A stretch of DNA of 64,000 bases from Candidatus Roseilinea sp. (GTDB lineage: Bacteria > Chloroflexota > Anaerolineae > J036 > Brachytrichaceae), in the NCBI GenBank assembly GCA_025055235.1, contig JANWYN010000006.1, positions 1 to 64,000 of the forward strand, read 5' to 3'. A program made the translations under genes and the position numbers. This document shows positions 55,626-64,000 of the stretch, in pieces; positions within the stretch are counted from its first letter, which is position 1, and each line of letters begins with the position of its first letter. The notes under the pieces were generated by a model. That model ran no database searches, was not told where the DNA came from, and was given only the letters and a program-made list of their open reading frames with translations.

Positions 55626-57686
55626 ATGCCATCGAGCGAGCGCCGGTTGAAGCACACTTTGATCTTCGCTCCGGGTTGTGCCCTTATATTCAGTGTCGCC
55701 GTGATGATCGTAGTGCTTCTGGCCGTGCCGTCGAATAGCAAAGCAGTACACGCTCGCTCATCTCAGAATTCAAGTGCTTCCCGGCCATTGCATCAAGCAA
55801 CGCCGATCACGGACGCATTCGAGCCCAACGATACGCCGCAAACTCCTTCGCGTCCTCCGCTGCTTGGTTGTTCGTCAGCTACGGTCTTCTCCCCTCTTAC
55901 GATCTATCGCGGGGACATACCCTCACCATCCGCAGATCTGGACTACTTTCAGTTCTTTCCGGGGGCTCAACGAATTCTTTCAGTTACCGTGACGATTCAG
56001 CCGCCTACCACAAATGTGTCAGATGACCTCCAATTATTCGTGCAGATACTGGACTCTTCAGGCGTGACTCCGCTCGTGAACTTGATCGTTGGGCCTAATA
56101 GTCCAAGTCGAGCAGTGAGTGGGAACGTTTTCAACCTAAACCCTGGCGTGTCTTATTTTGTGCGTGTGGCTGCTCTTAATCCTCCAGGCCTGACGCAATC
56201 GGGTTTCAAACCTTATAGCTTGCTAGTTTGCCAGTCGGATAGTCCTGTAACCCCTACAAGTCCACCACCGACCGCGTCTCCGACGCCGGTCGGCGCCAAC
56301 CCCGACGCCTACGAGCCGAACGATTCGCCGGAGCAGGTGCGCGCGAACAACAAGAGCTTCATCAACGTCGGCCAGCAGCTCGCCAACCTGAACTTCTACA
56401 CCACGACTGCCGGCTCGGGCGGTGGGCCGCCCATCTTCCAGGAGGGCGACGTGGACTGGTATTTCTTCTACGGCCGCGCCGGTGCGACCTATCGCGTCAC
56501 CACCGTCGTGCAGCCCGGCGTGGACACCGAGATGTTCATCTACCGGCCCGACCAGTTGCCGCCCGATAACAACTTCACCACCGTCGGCCTGATCGCCGCC
56601 AACGACGACTACCAGCCGCTGGATCGCGGCTCGCAGGTGACCTTCACCGGCCTGTTCGACGGCATCTACTGGATCAAGCTGTGGAACAAAGACCAATCGC
56701 CGCGCGGGCCCGGCCAGACGTATAACCTGGTAGTCGTGGAAATCGCGCCCGGCACGCCGACGCCGACCCTGCCGCCGACGCCGTTCCCGGCCGGGGCCGA
56801 CCGGTTCGAATACAACGGCGACTTCGACAGCGCGGCGCTCATCGCGCCGGGCGTGAAAGAAGCCAACCTGAACTTCGTGCCGTTCCAGCCGCCCTCGCCC
56901 AACACAGTGGACAACGACTTCTTCCGGCTGCCGGTGAAGCAAGGCGTGTACTACACCTGCGAGACGCTCGACCTGACCGGCGGCACCGACACCAACATCA
57001 TCGTCTACAACCAAGATCGCATCGGCATCGGCGGCAACGACGACATCTCGCCGGACAGCAAGTCGCTGGGCCGGTTCGAGAGCCGCTTCACCTGGCTGTC
57101 CGGCTACACCGGCTACGTCTACATCCTGGTGGGCGAGGTCAATCCGCCGCGCGCGACCGAAGGCCAGAGCCGCAGCTACTCGCTCATCTGCAACATCGGC
57201 ATCCCGGCCACGCCGACGCCCACGCCGAACCCCTTCCCGCCCACGGCGACGCCGCCATCACTGCCGCCCACGCCGCCCCCGCCGGAGAACACGCCGACGC
57301 CGTTCCCGACGCCGCGGCCGGCGCAGAACCTGATCGTGCGGCCGGTGGAACCCGGCGTGCTGCAGCCGACCGTCGCGCCTTCGCCCACGCCGCGCGCGTT
57401 GCTGATTGACGTGCAGGTGTTCAACGACTTCAACCGCAACGGCCTGCTCGATCCGGGCGAAGGCATCGCCGGCGCGCCGGTGCGCTTGTCCGACGAGCAG
57501 AGCGGCGCGCCGCTTGGCCAAGCGTTCACCGACCCGGACGGCCGCGTGCGCTTCTCCGTGGTGAACGACGGCCCGGTGCGCGTCAGCGTGCCGTTGTTCG
57601 GCTTCTCCACCGTCGTGGACGAATCCCCGGCCACCATTCGCATCGGCGTCGAACCGAGGATCACGCCGCCCGAGCGCATCCCGTGA
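55626..57686 (+). CDS. Exported protein with pre-peptidase (PPC)-like domains and a SdrD B-type domain
   Basis: 686 residues. Signal/anchor segment (CALIFSVAVMIVVLLAVPSN, about 18-38), then three PPC-like beta domains each opening with a DAFEPNDTP-type motif (about 62, 227, 395; the third is DRFEYNGDF). They are separated by Thr/Pro linkers. A C-terminal module (about 593-670: VFNDFNRNGLLDPGEGIAGA) has the Asp/Asn calcium pattern of SdrD B-like domains. It is probably a surface or secreted adhesive scaffold with no visible protease. GGGGAGG (55611-55617) is spaced 8 nt before the ATG; TAAAAT at 55593 is a possible -10. The first 210 codons are about 50% GC by hand count against about 68% later. 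Confidence 0.8.
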   Translation: MPSSERRLKHTLIFAPGCALIFSVAVMIVVLLAVPSNSKAVHARSSQNSSASRPLHQATPITDAFEPNDTPQTPSRPPLLGCSSATVFSPLTIYRGDIPSPSADLDYFQFFPGAQRILSVTVTIQPPTTNVSDDLQLFVQILDSSGVTPLVNLIVGPNSPSRAVSGNVFNLNPGVSYFVRVAALNPPGLTQSGFKPYSLLVCQSDSPVTPTSPPPTASPTPVGANPDAYEPNDSPEQVRANNKSFINVGQQLANLNFYTTTAGSGGGPPIFQEGDVDWYFFYGRAGATYRVTTVVQPGVDTEMFIYRPDQLPPDNNFTTVGLIAANDDYQPLDRGSQVTFTGLFDGIYWIKLWNKDQSPRGPGQTYNLVVVEIAPGTPTPTLPPTPFPAGADRFEYNGDFDSAALIAPGVKEANLNFVPFQPPSPNTVDNDFFRLPVKQGVYYTCETLDLTGGTDTNIIVYNQDRIGIGGNDDISPDSKSLGRFESRFTWLSGYTGYVYILVGEVNPPRATEGQSRSYSLICNIGIPATPTPTPNPFPPTATPPSLPPTPPPPENTPTPFPTPRPAQNLIVRPVEPGVLQPTVAPSPTPRALLIDVQVFNDFNRNGLLDPGEGIAGAPVRLSDEQSGAPLGQAFTDPDGRVRFSVVNDGPVRVSVPLFGFSTVVDESPATIRIGVEPRITPPERIP

Positions 57687-57790
57687 CGCGGCGACGTGTC
57701 AGGCAATGTTGGCGCCTCACTCCGCCACGAACTCCAACACGAATCCCCAACCAGCATAGCGAAGCCGGCATATGTGGCATCATTCGCGCC

Positions 57791-58234
57791 ATGTTGAGGG
57801 TAGAGCGGGACATCGTGATTGCGCGGTCGGTGGAGGAAGTGTTCGCCTTCGTGTCGGATTTCGATAACTTCACCCGTTGGTCCACCGACGTGGTGAGGGC
57901 CGAGCTGTTGAACGGCCGGCGCGTCGGGGTCGGGACGCGGGCGCGCATCACCCGGCGCGCGTTGGGCCAGCATTTCGACATGCTGTTCGAGATGGTGCAC
58001 TTCGAGCCACCGGTGCGCCTCGGCTTCAAGGGCGAGATGCTGGGCATCCCCTTCCGCAGCGGGCTGCGCTTCGAGCCGGTGGACGCCGGCGCGCGCGTGA
58101 CGCAAAGCGGCGAAGTGGTCATCCCGCCGCTGCTCTTCTTGGTCGAGCCGACGGCCCGCCAGGTGCTCGCCACCACGTTCGAGAACGACCTGCGCAAGCT
58201 CAAGCAGGTGCTGGAATCCGATGGGCGGGCGTAA
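57791..58234 (+). CDS. SRPBCC (START/polyketide-cyclase-like) protein
   Basis: 147 residues: MLRVERDIVIARSVEEVFAF with VSDFDNFTRWSTDVVRAELL is the typical SRPBCC opening. A curved beta-sheet follows (TRARITRRALGQHFDMLFEM, ARVTQSGEVVIPPLLFLVEP) and a long C-terminal helix (about 120-145). The fold makes a hydrophobic pocket for lipids or aromatic ligands. The ligand is unknown. The ATG at 57791 is preferred, as the upstream codons are not conserved-looking. It overlaps the next gene by 14 bp. Confidence 0.85.
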   Translation: MLRVERDIVIARSVEEVFAFVSDFDNFTRWSTDVVRAELLNGRRVGVGTRARITRRALGQHFDMLFEMVHFEPPVRLGFKGEMLGIPFRSGLRFEPVDAGARVTQSGEVVIPPLLFLVEPTARQVLATTFENDLRKLKQVLESDGRA

Positions 58235-59108
58235 GTGCATCCGGGCCGGCATGTGGCTAGCGCTGGTAGTCGCGCTGGCGGCCTGCGCCACGCCGCCGCC
58301 CGGCGCGCAAGCTCCGGCCAGCCCGAAGCCGGCAGCGATCCCAACAGCCGCAGTTGCGCCTACGGAGCGACCGCTTGCCTCGCCGCTGCCCACGCCGGAG
58401 CCGCCGCCCGCCGTCATCACCTACACCTACACCGTCGTCAACGCCTACCCGCACGACCCGGGCGCGTTCACGCAGGGCCTGGTCTATGCCGATGGCGTGT
58501 TGTACGAGAGCACCGGGCTGTATGGCCGCTCCAGCCTGCGGCGCGTCGCGCTCGAGACGGGCGAGGTGTTGCAGCAGCGCGATCTCCCCGCCGAGTACTT
58601 CGGCGAGGGGTTGGCGCTGTTCGACGGCCGGCTGATCCAACTGACCTGGCAGAACAATACCGGCTTCGTGTACGAAGCCGCATCGTTCGAGTTGCAGCGG
58701 ACTTGGGCATACCCCACCGAGGGCTGGGGGCTGACGCATGATGGCACGCACCTCATCATGAGCGACGGCAGCGCTACCCTGCGCTTCCTCGATCCGGTCA
58801 CCTTCCAAGTGCAGCGCGAGGTGCTGGTGACCGACGGCGGCCGGCCGGTCGTCCGGCTGAATGAGCTGGAATACGTCAACGGCGAAGTGTTTGCCAACGT
58901 GTGGCAGACGGACTGGGTGGCGCGCATTGACCCGCAGAGCGGCCGCGTGTTGGGCTGGATTGATCTGGGCGGCCTGTTGACGCCCGAAGAGCGCCAGGGC
59001 ATCGACGTCCTTAACGGCATCGCCTACGACGCGCAGAACGATCGCCTGTTCGTCACCGGCAAGCTGTGGCCCAAGCTGTTCGAGATCACGCTTGTGCCCA
59101 AACCGTGA
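58221..59108 (+). CDS. Glutaminyl-peptide cyclotransferase lipoprotein
   Basis: 295 residues. Lipobox (LALVVALAAC), a Pro/Ala/Thr linker (about 25-65), then a beta-propeller of the bacterial/plant glutamine cyclotransferase type: NAYPHDPGAFTQGLVYADGV (about 75), YESTGLYGRSSLRRVALETG, GEGLALFDGRLIQLTWQNNT, LIMSDGSATLRFLDP, and LNELEYVNGEVFANVWQTDW. It converts N-terminal Gln to pyroglutamate on exported proteins. It starts inside the SRPBCC gene and ends close to the ATPase gene, so an operon is likely. Confidence 0.92.
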   Translation: MGGRKCIRAGMWLALVVALAACATPPPGAQAPASPKPAAIPTAAVAPTERPLASPLPTPEPPPAVITYTYTVVNAYPHDPGAFTQGLVYADGVLYESTGLYGRSSLRRVALETGEVLQQRDLPAEYFGEGLALFDGRLIQLTWQNNTGFVYEAASFELQRTWAYPTEGWGLTHDGTHLIMSDGSATLRFLDPVTFQVQREVLVTDGGRPVVRLNELEYVNGEVFANVWQTDWVARIDPQSGRVLGWIDLGGLLTPEERQGIDVLNGIAYDAQNDRLFVTGKLWPKLFEITLVPKP

Positions 59109-59125
59109 AGGTGGCGGGCACTACA

Positions 59126-61576
59126 ATGCATTCGCGTATGTCGCAGACACGTTCATCATTCGATCAGCCGGGCAAGCTCTACGTGGGTCGCGAGTTCGAC
59201 CTCGACGCCGGCCAGCCGTCCGGCGATCCTATCTTCCTCGGCCTGCGCGACTTGACCACCCACGCCGTCTGCCTCGGCATGACCGGCACCGGCAAGACCG
59301 GCCTGGGCATCGTGGTGCTGGAGGAAGTGCTGCTGCAGGGCGTCCCGTGCATCATCGTTGACCCGAAAGGCGACATCACCAACCTCGCGCTCAGCTTCCC
59401 GCGCCTGCAGCCGGCCGACTTCCGGCCCTGGCTGGACGCGGACGAAGCGGCGCGCCAGGGCATGACGCTCGACCAATTCGCCGCAGCGACCGCGGACAAG
59501 TGGCGCGCCGGCCTGGCGCAATGGGGCATCGGGCCGGAGCGCATCGCTACGTTGCGCGACCGCGTCACGTTCGACATCTACACGCCCGGCAGCGACGCCG
59601 GCATCCCGGTGAACGTGTTGCAAAGCCTCGCCCCGCCGGACGACCCCAGCCTGACCTGGGCGAAGAACACCGAGGCATTGCGCGAGCGCATCGCCCAAGT
59701 CGTCCAGGCCATCCTCAGCCTGGCCGGCGTCGAGGCCGATCCGTTGAAGAGCCGCGAGCACATCCTGCTGGCCACGATCTTCGAGGCGTCGTGGCGCGCC
59801 GGCCAGCCGCTCGACATCGCCTCGCTCATCCGCCAGATTCAGGACCCGCCCATCCGGCGCGTCGGCGCGTTCGACATGGACGTGTTCTACCCGCGCAGCG
59901 AGCGCTTCCAGTTAGCGATGGCGCTGAACAACCTGGTCGCGTCGCCGTCTTTCGCTGCGTGGACGCAGGGCGCCCCGCTCGACATCGCCGGCATGATCGC
60001 GCCCGATCGCAGCGCAGGCGGGACGAACCCCGCCGGCAAAACGCGCGCGGCCATCTTCTACCTGGCGCACCTGGGCGAAGCCGAACGGCAGTTCTTCGTC
60101 GCACTGCTGCTCTCGCAGTTGGTGCTGTGGATGCGGGCGCAGACCGGCACGTCGTCGCTGCGCGCGCTGGTGTATTTCGACGAGGTATTCGGCTACGCGC
60201 CGCCGTTCCCACGCAACCCACCCACCAAGACGCCGCTGATGACGATCGTCAAGCAAGGGCGCGCCGCCGGCCTGGGCGCCTTCCTCGCCACGCAGAACCC
60301 GGCCGACCTGGACTACAAGGGACTGGCCAACATCGGCACGTGGTTCATCGGGCGCCTGCGCACCGGGCGCGACCGCGACCGCGCGCTGGAAGGGCTGGAG
60401 GGCGCAGGCGCCGGCTTCGACCGGGCGCACTTCGAATCCCCGCTGAGCACACTACCGCCGCGCGTGTTCCTGTTGCAGAGCGCGACCGGCGACCCGCGCT
60501 TCTTTCACTCGCGCTGGGCGATGAGCTTTCTGCGCGGCCCGCTCACGCGCGACCAAGTGGCGGCGCTGGCAGGCAAGGACGAGTCGGACGTGTTGCGAAC
60601 TCCGTATGCCGTATTTGGCGGCGCGCCTGAACGAGGCGACTTCGTTGACGCGGCGTCTGTAGCGCCGGGCGCGTCGCGTCCCTCATTACCGCCCGGCGTG
60701 AACGAAGTCTTCCTGCACGACAACAAGCGAACCCAAGATGCAGGACGCCACACGCGATACATCCCGCATCTGCTCGCCAGCGCCTCGGTGCGCATCACCG
60801 ACCGCGCCAGCGGCGTGAATCACGACGAGCGCTACACCTTTCTGCTGCCGCTCGACGCCGCGGCCTATGCGCTCGACTTCACCCAGGCGCGCATGGCCCC
60901 CGAACTCTCGCCGGCGGCGTTCGCGCGCGAGCCGGTCCCCGGCGCGCAGTTCGCACCGTTGCCGCCGGGCATTGACGCGCGCTGGATGAAGCGCGCCGAA
61001 CGCGCCCTGGTCGAGCACATCTACCGGCATGGCGCGACCTCCATCCTGTTCAACCGGACGCTCAAGGTATACGGCCAGCCGGGCGAGACCCAGCTCGACT
61101 TCCGCCGGCGCTGCGAGGCGATCGCCCGCGAGCGGCGCGACGCCGAGGCGCTCAAGTTGCACGACCAGTTCGACCGGCGCATGCAGGCGCTGCAGGATAA
61201 GCTGGCGCGCGAGCACCGCGAGCTGGAATCGGACCGGGTGGAGCTGAGTGCGCGCAAGCGCGAGGAGCTGCTGGGCGGCGTCGAGTCGCTGTTCAACTTG
61301 ATCGTCGGCCGCCGGCAGAGCTACGCCGTGGCGTTCGGTGCGCGCCGCCGGCGCGAGGTCGAATCTGCCGAGCGCGAGGTGCGCGAATCGGAAGAAGCCA
61401 TCGCCAAGCTGAACGCCGACCTGGAAGCGCTGGCGCAGGATTACAAAGCCGCGCTCAGCCAATTGAGCGATAAATGGATGCGCGCGCTGAGCGACGTGGT
61501 CGAAGTGCCGCTCGCCCCGAAGAAGAGCGACATCTTCGTCAACCTGGTGGCGATCGCCTGGGCGCCGGAAGGTTGA
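59126..61576 (+). CDS. HerA/DUF853-type ATPase with C-terminal coiled coil
   Basis: 816 residues from ATG 59126 (59138 is also possible). The N-terminal P-loop domain has Walker A GMTGTGKTGLG (about 58), VDPKGDITNLAL, Walker B with LVYFDEVFGYAPP (about 350), and a sensor-like LATQNPADLDYKGLANIGTW (about 380). The rest carries a long charged coiled coil (about 690-780, ERRDAEALKLHDQFDRR onward) and a short C-terminal domain. It is a predicted FtsK/HerA-family DNA- or protein-translocating motor. The partner is unknown; no NurA or secretion genes are near. A short GACGC-type heptad-like stretch (60733-60752) encodes TQDAGRHTR. Confidence 0.82.
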   Translation: MHSRMSQTRSSFDQPGKLYVGREFDLDAGQPSGDPIFLGLRDLTTHAVCLGMTGTGKTGLGIVVLEEVLLQGVPCIIVDPKGDITNLALSFPRLQPADFRPWLDADEAARQGMTLDQFAAATADKWRAGLAQWGIGPERIATLRDRVTFDIYTPGSDAGIPVNVLQSLAPPDDPSLTWAKNTEALRERIAQVVQAILSLAGVEADPLKSREHILLATIFEASWRAGQPLDIASLIRQIQDPPIRRVGAFDMDVFYPRSERFQLAMALNNLVASPSFAAWTQGAPLDIAGMIAPDRSAGGTNPAGKTRAAIFYLAHLGEAERQFFVALLLSQLVLWMRAQTGTSSLRALVYFDEVFGYAPPFPRNPPTKTPLMTIVKQGRAAGLGAFLATQNPADLDYKGLANIGTWFIGRLRTGRDRDRALEGLEGAGAGFDRAHFESPLSTLPPRVFLLQSATGDPRFFHSRWAMSFLRGPLTRDQVAALAGKDESDVLRTPYAVFGGAPERGDFVDAASVAPGASRPSLPPGVNEVFLHDNKRTQDAGRHTRYIPHLLASASVRITDRASGVNHDERYTFLLPLDAAAYALDFTQARMAPELSPAAFAREPVPGAQFAPLPPGIDARWMKRAERALVEHIYRHGATSILFNRTLKVYGQPGETQLDFRRRCEAIARERRDAEALKLHDQFDRRMQALQDKLAREHRELESDRVELSARKREELLGGVESLFNLIVGRRQSYAVAFGARRRREVESAEREVRESEEAIAKLNADLEALAQDYKAALSQLSDKWMRALSDVVEVPLAPKKSDIFVNLVAIAWAPEG

Positions 61577-61949
61577 CGGGAATCGTCGAGCCGGTCGGTA
61601 CTCGTGTCTCCGGTTGAATGTGACGCTGAGCCATCAGGCGGCATAGACATCGTCTCGCTCATCGGGCGTCTGTTCAGCGTCGCCGAGCGATTGGCGTTCT
61701 TGCCACGTTTGGCTACTGCTTCGCTTTGACATCTGAGGCACTCCACGTATCCCACTGGACATTGGCAAAAAAGCACGGCCGCGCCTAAACTCGAGATACT
61801 AGCCCTGAGTAGAGGAGCGAGCCATACCCAGCCTGATTATTCGACATTCGGCAACGCGCCGCGCGGTGATGGCTCGACATTTGGACGTGCGAGAATGTCC
61901 GGTAATTTAGCTACTCCCAAAACGAACACGTAAAACGCAACACGCAACC
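61577..61949. other. 373-bp intergenic gap
   Basis: No ORF with family-like features. An antisense frame of 111 codons reads into the ATPase gene and looks random. GACGCAA-type heptads (AACACGT, AAAACGC, AACACGC) lie at 61925-61947 directly before the isomerase gene. The rest shows no clear repeat. Confidence 0.5.
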
Positions 61950-62717
61950 ATGCCTCCCCTCCGCTTCGCCTACAGCACCATCAACTGGGGTGAATGGTGC
62001 GACTTGAACGCCGCGTTCGACGAGATTCGCGCCGCCGGTTGGCGCGCCGTCGAGTTGTTCAACCACGCGCTCGATTGGCTCGGCCCACCCCGCCGGCTGC
62101 GCGGCTGGCTAGGCGATCTGCACGTGGCTACTTTCTTCGGCGCCATCGAGCTGCCGGCTGCGGAGCGCGCCTTGACCGTGCACAAGCGGCGGATTGATTA
62201 CGCCGCCGAGATGGGCGCGCAGGCCTACGGGTTGGTCGGCGCGACGCGCCCGCGCGCCCATCCGCCCGCCGCGGACGACATTCGCGCGTTGGCGCAGGCG
62301 TGCGAGTCGCTGGCCGAGTATGCCGCCGAAGCCGGCCTGTGCGTCGCCTATCACCCGCACACGCGCTGCACCATCGAGAACGAAGCCGAGATAGACGCGC
62401 TGATGAACGAGACGCGCGCGCTTAGGCTCTGTCTCGACGTTTCGCACATCGCGTTGGTAGGTGAGGACCCGCTCGCACATCTGCGCAAATACCGCGAGCG
62501 ACTGGGCTATGTCCATCTGAAAGATTGGGCGCGCGGCGAGTTCGTAGAGATGGGTCAAGGCACGTTGGGCATTGACTTCGCCGCGTGCTTGAAGGAACTC
62601 GAAAGTCAAGGCTTTGCCGGCTGGTGCGTGGTCGAACACAGCGTGAGCAAAACCTCGCCGCTCGACAGCGCTGTAGCCAATGCGCTTTATCTGCGCAACT
62701 TGGGTTATGCGATTTAG
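61950..62717 (+). CDS. Sugar phosphate isomerase/epimerase (xylose-isomerase-like TIM barrel)
   Basis: 255 residues. FAYSTINWGEWCDLNAAFDE, AGWRAVELFNHALDW, LCVAYHPHTRCTIENEAEID (metal Glu near 150), LCLDVSHIALVGEDP (Asp/His near 172) and YVHLKDWARGEFVEMGQGTL follow the AP-endonuclease-2/IolE pattern. Metal-dependent sugar or inositol isomerase/dehydratase; substrate unknown. The neighbouring Gfo/Idh/MocA oxidoreductase on the same strand suggests a small sugar or inositol catabolic set. The start codon directly follows heptad repeats and no ribosome binding site is seen. Confidence 0.88.
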   Translation: MPPLRFAYSTINWGEWCDLNAAFDEIRAAGWRAVELFNHALDWLGPPRRLRGWLGDLHVATFFGAIELPAAERALTVHKRRIDYAAEMGAQAYGLVGATRPRAHPPAADDIRALAQACESLAEYAAEAGLCVAYHPHTRCTIENEAEIDALMNETRALRLCLDVSHIALVGEDPLAHLRKYRERLGYVHLKDWARGEFVEMGQGTLGIDFAACLKELESQGFAGWCVVEHSVSKTSPLDSAVANALYLRNLGYAI

Positions 62718-62744
62718 GGAGATGCGCGTTGTATGCCACATGTC

Positions 62745-62937
62745 GTGCGCTGCACGTCTTGCGTCCTACGTCTTACGTCTCATGCCTGGCGTATTGCGCG
62801 TTGCGCATCAAGTGCCGCAGACCCAAGACCCAAGACGCAAGACGCAAGACTCAGGACGCAAGACGTAAAGCACCCATCGCCTGACCCTCGACACCCTGAC
62901 ACCTCGACACCCGACACCCTAACACCCTGACACCCGA
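62745..62937. repeat. Successive heptad arrays upstream of the oxidoreductase
   Basis: TTGCGTC/CTACGTC/TTACGTC units (62753-62785) are followed by the inverse orientation AAGACGC, AAGACGC, AAGACTC, AGGACGC, AAGACGT (62831-62865). Then come ACACCCT/ACACCTC/ACACCCG-type units (62888-62937) which run up to the next start codon. Confidence 0.85.
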
Positions 62938-62939
62938 CC

Positions 62940-64000
62940 ATGACACTCTCATTCGGACTCTTCGGCTGCGGCGTGATGGGCCAGCGCCACATCAAGGGCA
63001 TGGCCAAGCTGCGCCAGGCCGGCCGCATGCGCTTTGCGCTGGAGGGCGTGTGCGACCTGATCCCATCCAGCGCCGAACGTGCCGCCGATCTGGCCGAAAC
63101 CCTGCTAGGCAAACGCCCGCGCGTGTTCGCATCGTTCGCAGAGATGCGCGCCGCCATCCCGCTCGATGGCATCAGCATCACCACCATGCCCGATGCGCAC
63201 GTGGATCTCGGCGTCGAGGCGCTGCAAGCCGGCGTGCACGTGATGGTCGAGAAGCCGATTGCGCTGACGGTGCGGCAGGGCAAACGCTTGGTCGCGGCGG
63301 CGCGCGAAACCGGCCGCAAGCTGGCCGTCGCCGAGAACTACCGGCGTGACCCGATCAACCGGTTGGCCAAAGCGTTGATTGACGCCGGCGCGGTAGGCCG
63401 GCCGTTCCTGGCCGTGCAGGCGTCGTCGAGCAATGGCGAGTTCGTGGTCATCACACCGTGGCGACACCTGCGCCGGAAGTGCGGCATCGTCGTGGATATG
63501 GGCGTGCACTACACCGACATCCTGGAGTATCTGCTCGGCCCGATCGAAGCCGTGGTGGGCATGAACGCCATCGTAGATGCCCAGCGCAAGGGCGCCGATG
63601 GCGCGTTGCATCCTGCCGACGCCGAGGATCTCTCGGTCGGCGCGGTGCGCTTCAAGAGCGGTGCGCTGGGCAATTGGATGCTGAGCATGGCCGGGCGCGG
63701 CGCAGGCTACTTCCACCGCGCAGTGTATGGCGACGGCGGTTCGCTGGTTATCCCCACGGATCGCACCGGCCAGCCGCTGCAACTGACCGTGCGGCGCGAC
63801 GGCAGAGACATCCCACTGAGCGAGGCAGAGCAACTGGCGCTCGTGCCGGACTTCGCGCTCGATCCGACCACGGCGGCGCTGTTCGGCAGCGAACGGCTGA
63901 GCAGCTATCGCATGGAGTTCGCCGACATTGACGCGAACCTGATCGCCATCGAATACGACGACTTCGCCGGCGCCATCCTCGACGACCGCTCACCGGAGGT
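62940..64000 (+). CDS. Gfo/Idh/MocA-family oxidoreductase (3' partial)
   Basis: 353 codons within the window; the frame is open at its end. N-terminal Rossmann motif FGLFGCGVMGQRHIKG, then VCDLIPSSAERAADLAETLL, HVMVEKPIALT (the family EKP motif, about 102) and VDMGVHYTDILEYLLGPIEA (about 183), typical of NAD(P)-dependent sugar dehydrogenases. It probably oxidises a sugar or inositol and works with the isomerase upstream. The ATG at 62940 is preceded by ACACCC repeats instead of a ribosome binding site. Confidence 0.9.
   Translation, partial: MTLSFGLFGCGVMGQRHIKGMAKLRQAGRMRFALEGVCDLIPSSAERAADLAETLLGKRPRVFASFAEMRAAIPLDGISITTMPDAHVDLGVEALQAGVHVMVEKPIALTVRQGKRLVAAARETGRKLAVAENYRRDPINRLAKALIDAGAVGRPFLAVQASSSNGEFVVITPWRHLRRKCGIVVDMGVHYTDILEYLLGPIEAVVGMNAIVDAQRKGADGALHPADAEDLSVGAVRFKSGALGNWMLSMAGRGAGYFHRAVYGDGGSLVIPTDRTGQPLQLTVRRDGRDIPLSEAEQLALVPDFALDPTTAALFGSERLSSYRMEFADIDANLIAIEYDDFAGAILDDRSPE

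Noticed and set aside
61441-61776. A 111-codon minus-strand ORF in the gap after the ATPase gene
   Set aside because: Overlaps the ATPase 3' end, has no motif, no ribosome binding site and random-looking composition.

Overview
The window is about 64 kb of GC-rich bacterial chromosome (hand counts of coding lines give about 60-68% GC). It holds roughly 45 protein genes, no recognisable rRNA, tRNA or CRISPR, and no prophage or complete IS. The gene set suggests a Chloroflexota bacterium, perhaps Anaerolineae-like: lipoproteins with Pro/Thr-rich linkers, a T-box on thrS, SufS/SufU, an FeS-type photolyase, lineage-type RpoB insertions and very dense palindromic intergenic repeats. This placement is inference.

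Layout. 0-9 kb: a YfhO-like/Wzx-like fusion protein (5' end outside the window), a DUF2442 protein, a metallophosphoesterase, an Fsr-type MFS transporter, a fused mannose-family PTS EIIC-EIID, an MBL-fold protein with a basic tail and an N-carbamoylputrescine amidase-like hydrolase. 9-17.3 kb: thrS with a T-box leader, rpoB with a strong promoter and a nested-hairpin leader but no rpoC, and a GH3 hexosaminidase. 17.3-24.1 kb (minus): Nudix, class III aminotransferase, TlyA-like methyltransferase, phosphoesterase, sufU, sufS, an anchored Pro-rich protein and ribosomal protein L25. 24.7-33.9 kb: prs, then on the minus strand a small conserved protein, an MBL protein, a UbiB-like kinase, a mutarotase-fold protein, era, a fused CoxM-CoxS protein and a LarA-like protein. 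34.4-44.1 kb: a c-type cytochrome, M1 peptidase, SH3b protein, membrane glycosyltransferase-like protein, a GH5-like lipoprotein and a photolyase. 44.1-54.1 kb: a broken RAYT transposase, MFS transporter, HtrA protease, ResB-like protein and an exporter adaptor plus FtsX permease. 54.4-64 kb: pheS, a PPC-domain secreted protein, an SRPBCC protein, glutaminyl cyclase, a HerA/DUF853 ATPase, a sugar isomerase and a Gfo/Idh/MocA oxidoreductase (3' end outside).

The most unusual content is repetitive DNA. First, short arrays of 7-bp units (GGGAGTC, AATTGAG, TTACCAA, GACGCAA, CCCTGAT, AACGTGC and others) occur at about fifteen sites, often as inverted pairs. Several lie in frame inside conserved genes (the fusion gene, thrS, era, photolyase). 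Second, a composite palindromic element of about 200-240 bp (R1+R2) occurs at three complete loci plus fragments. Third, REP-like hairpins occur, one beside and one inside a frameshifted RAYT gene. Several normally clustered genes are also isolated: rpoB without rpoC or rplJL, pheS without pheT, PTS IIC/IID without IIA/IIB, Cox M/S without CoxL, and an exporter without its ATPase.
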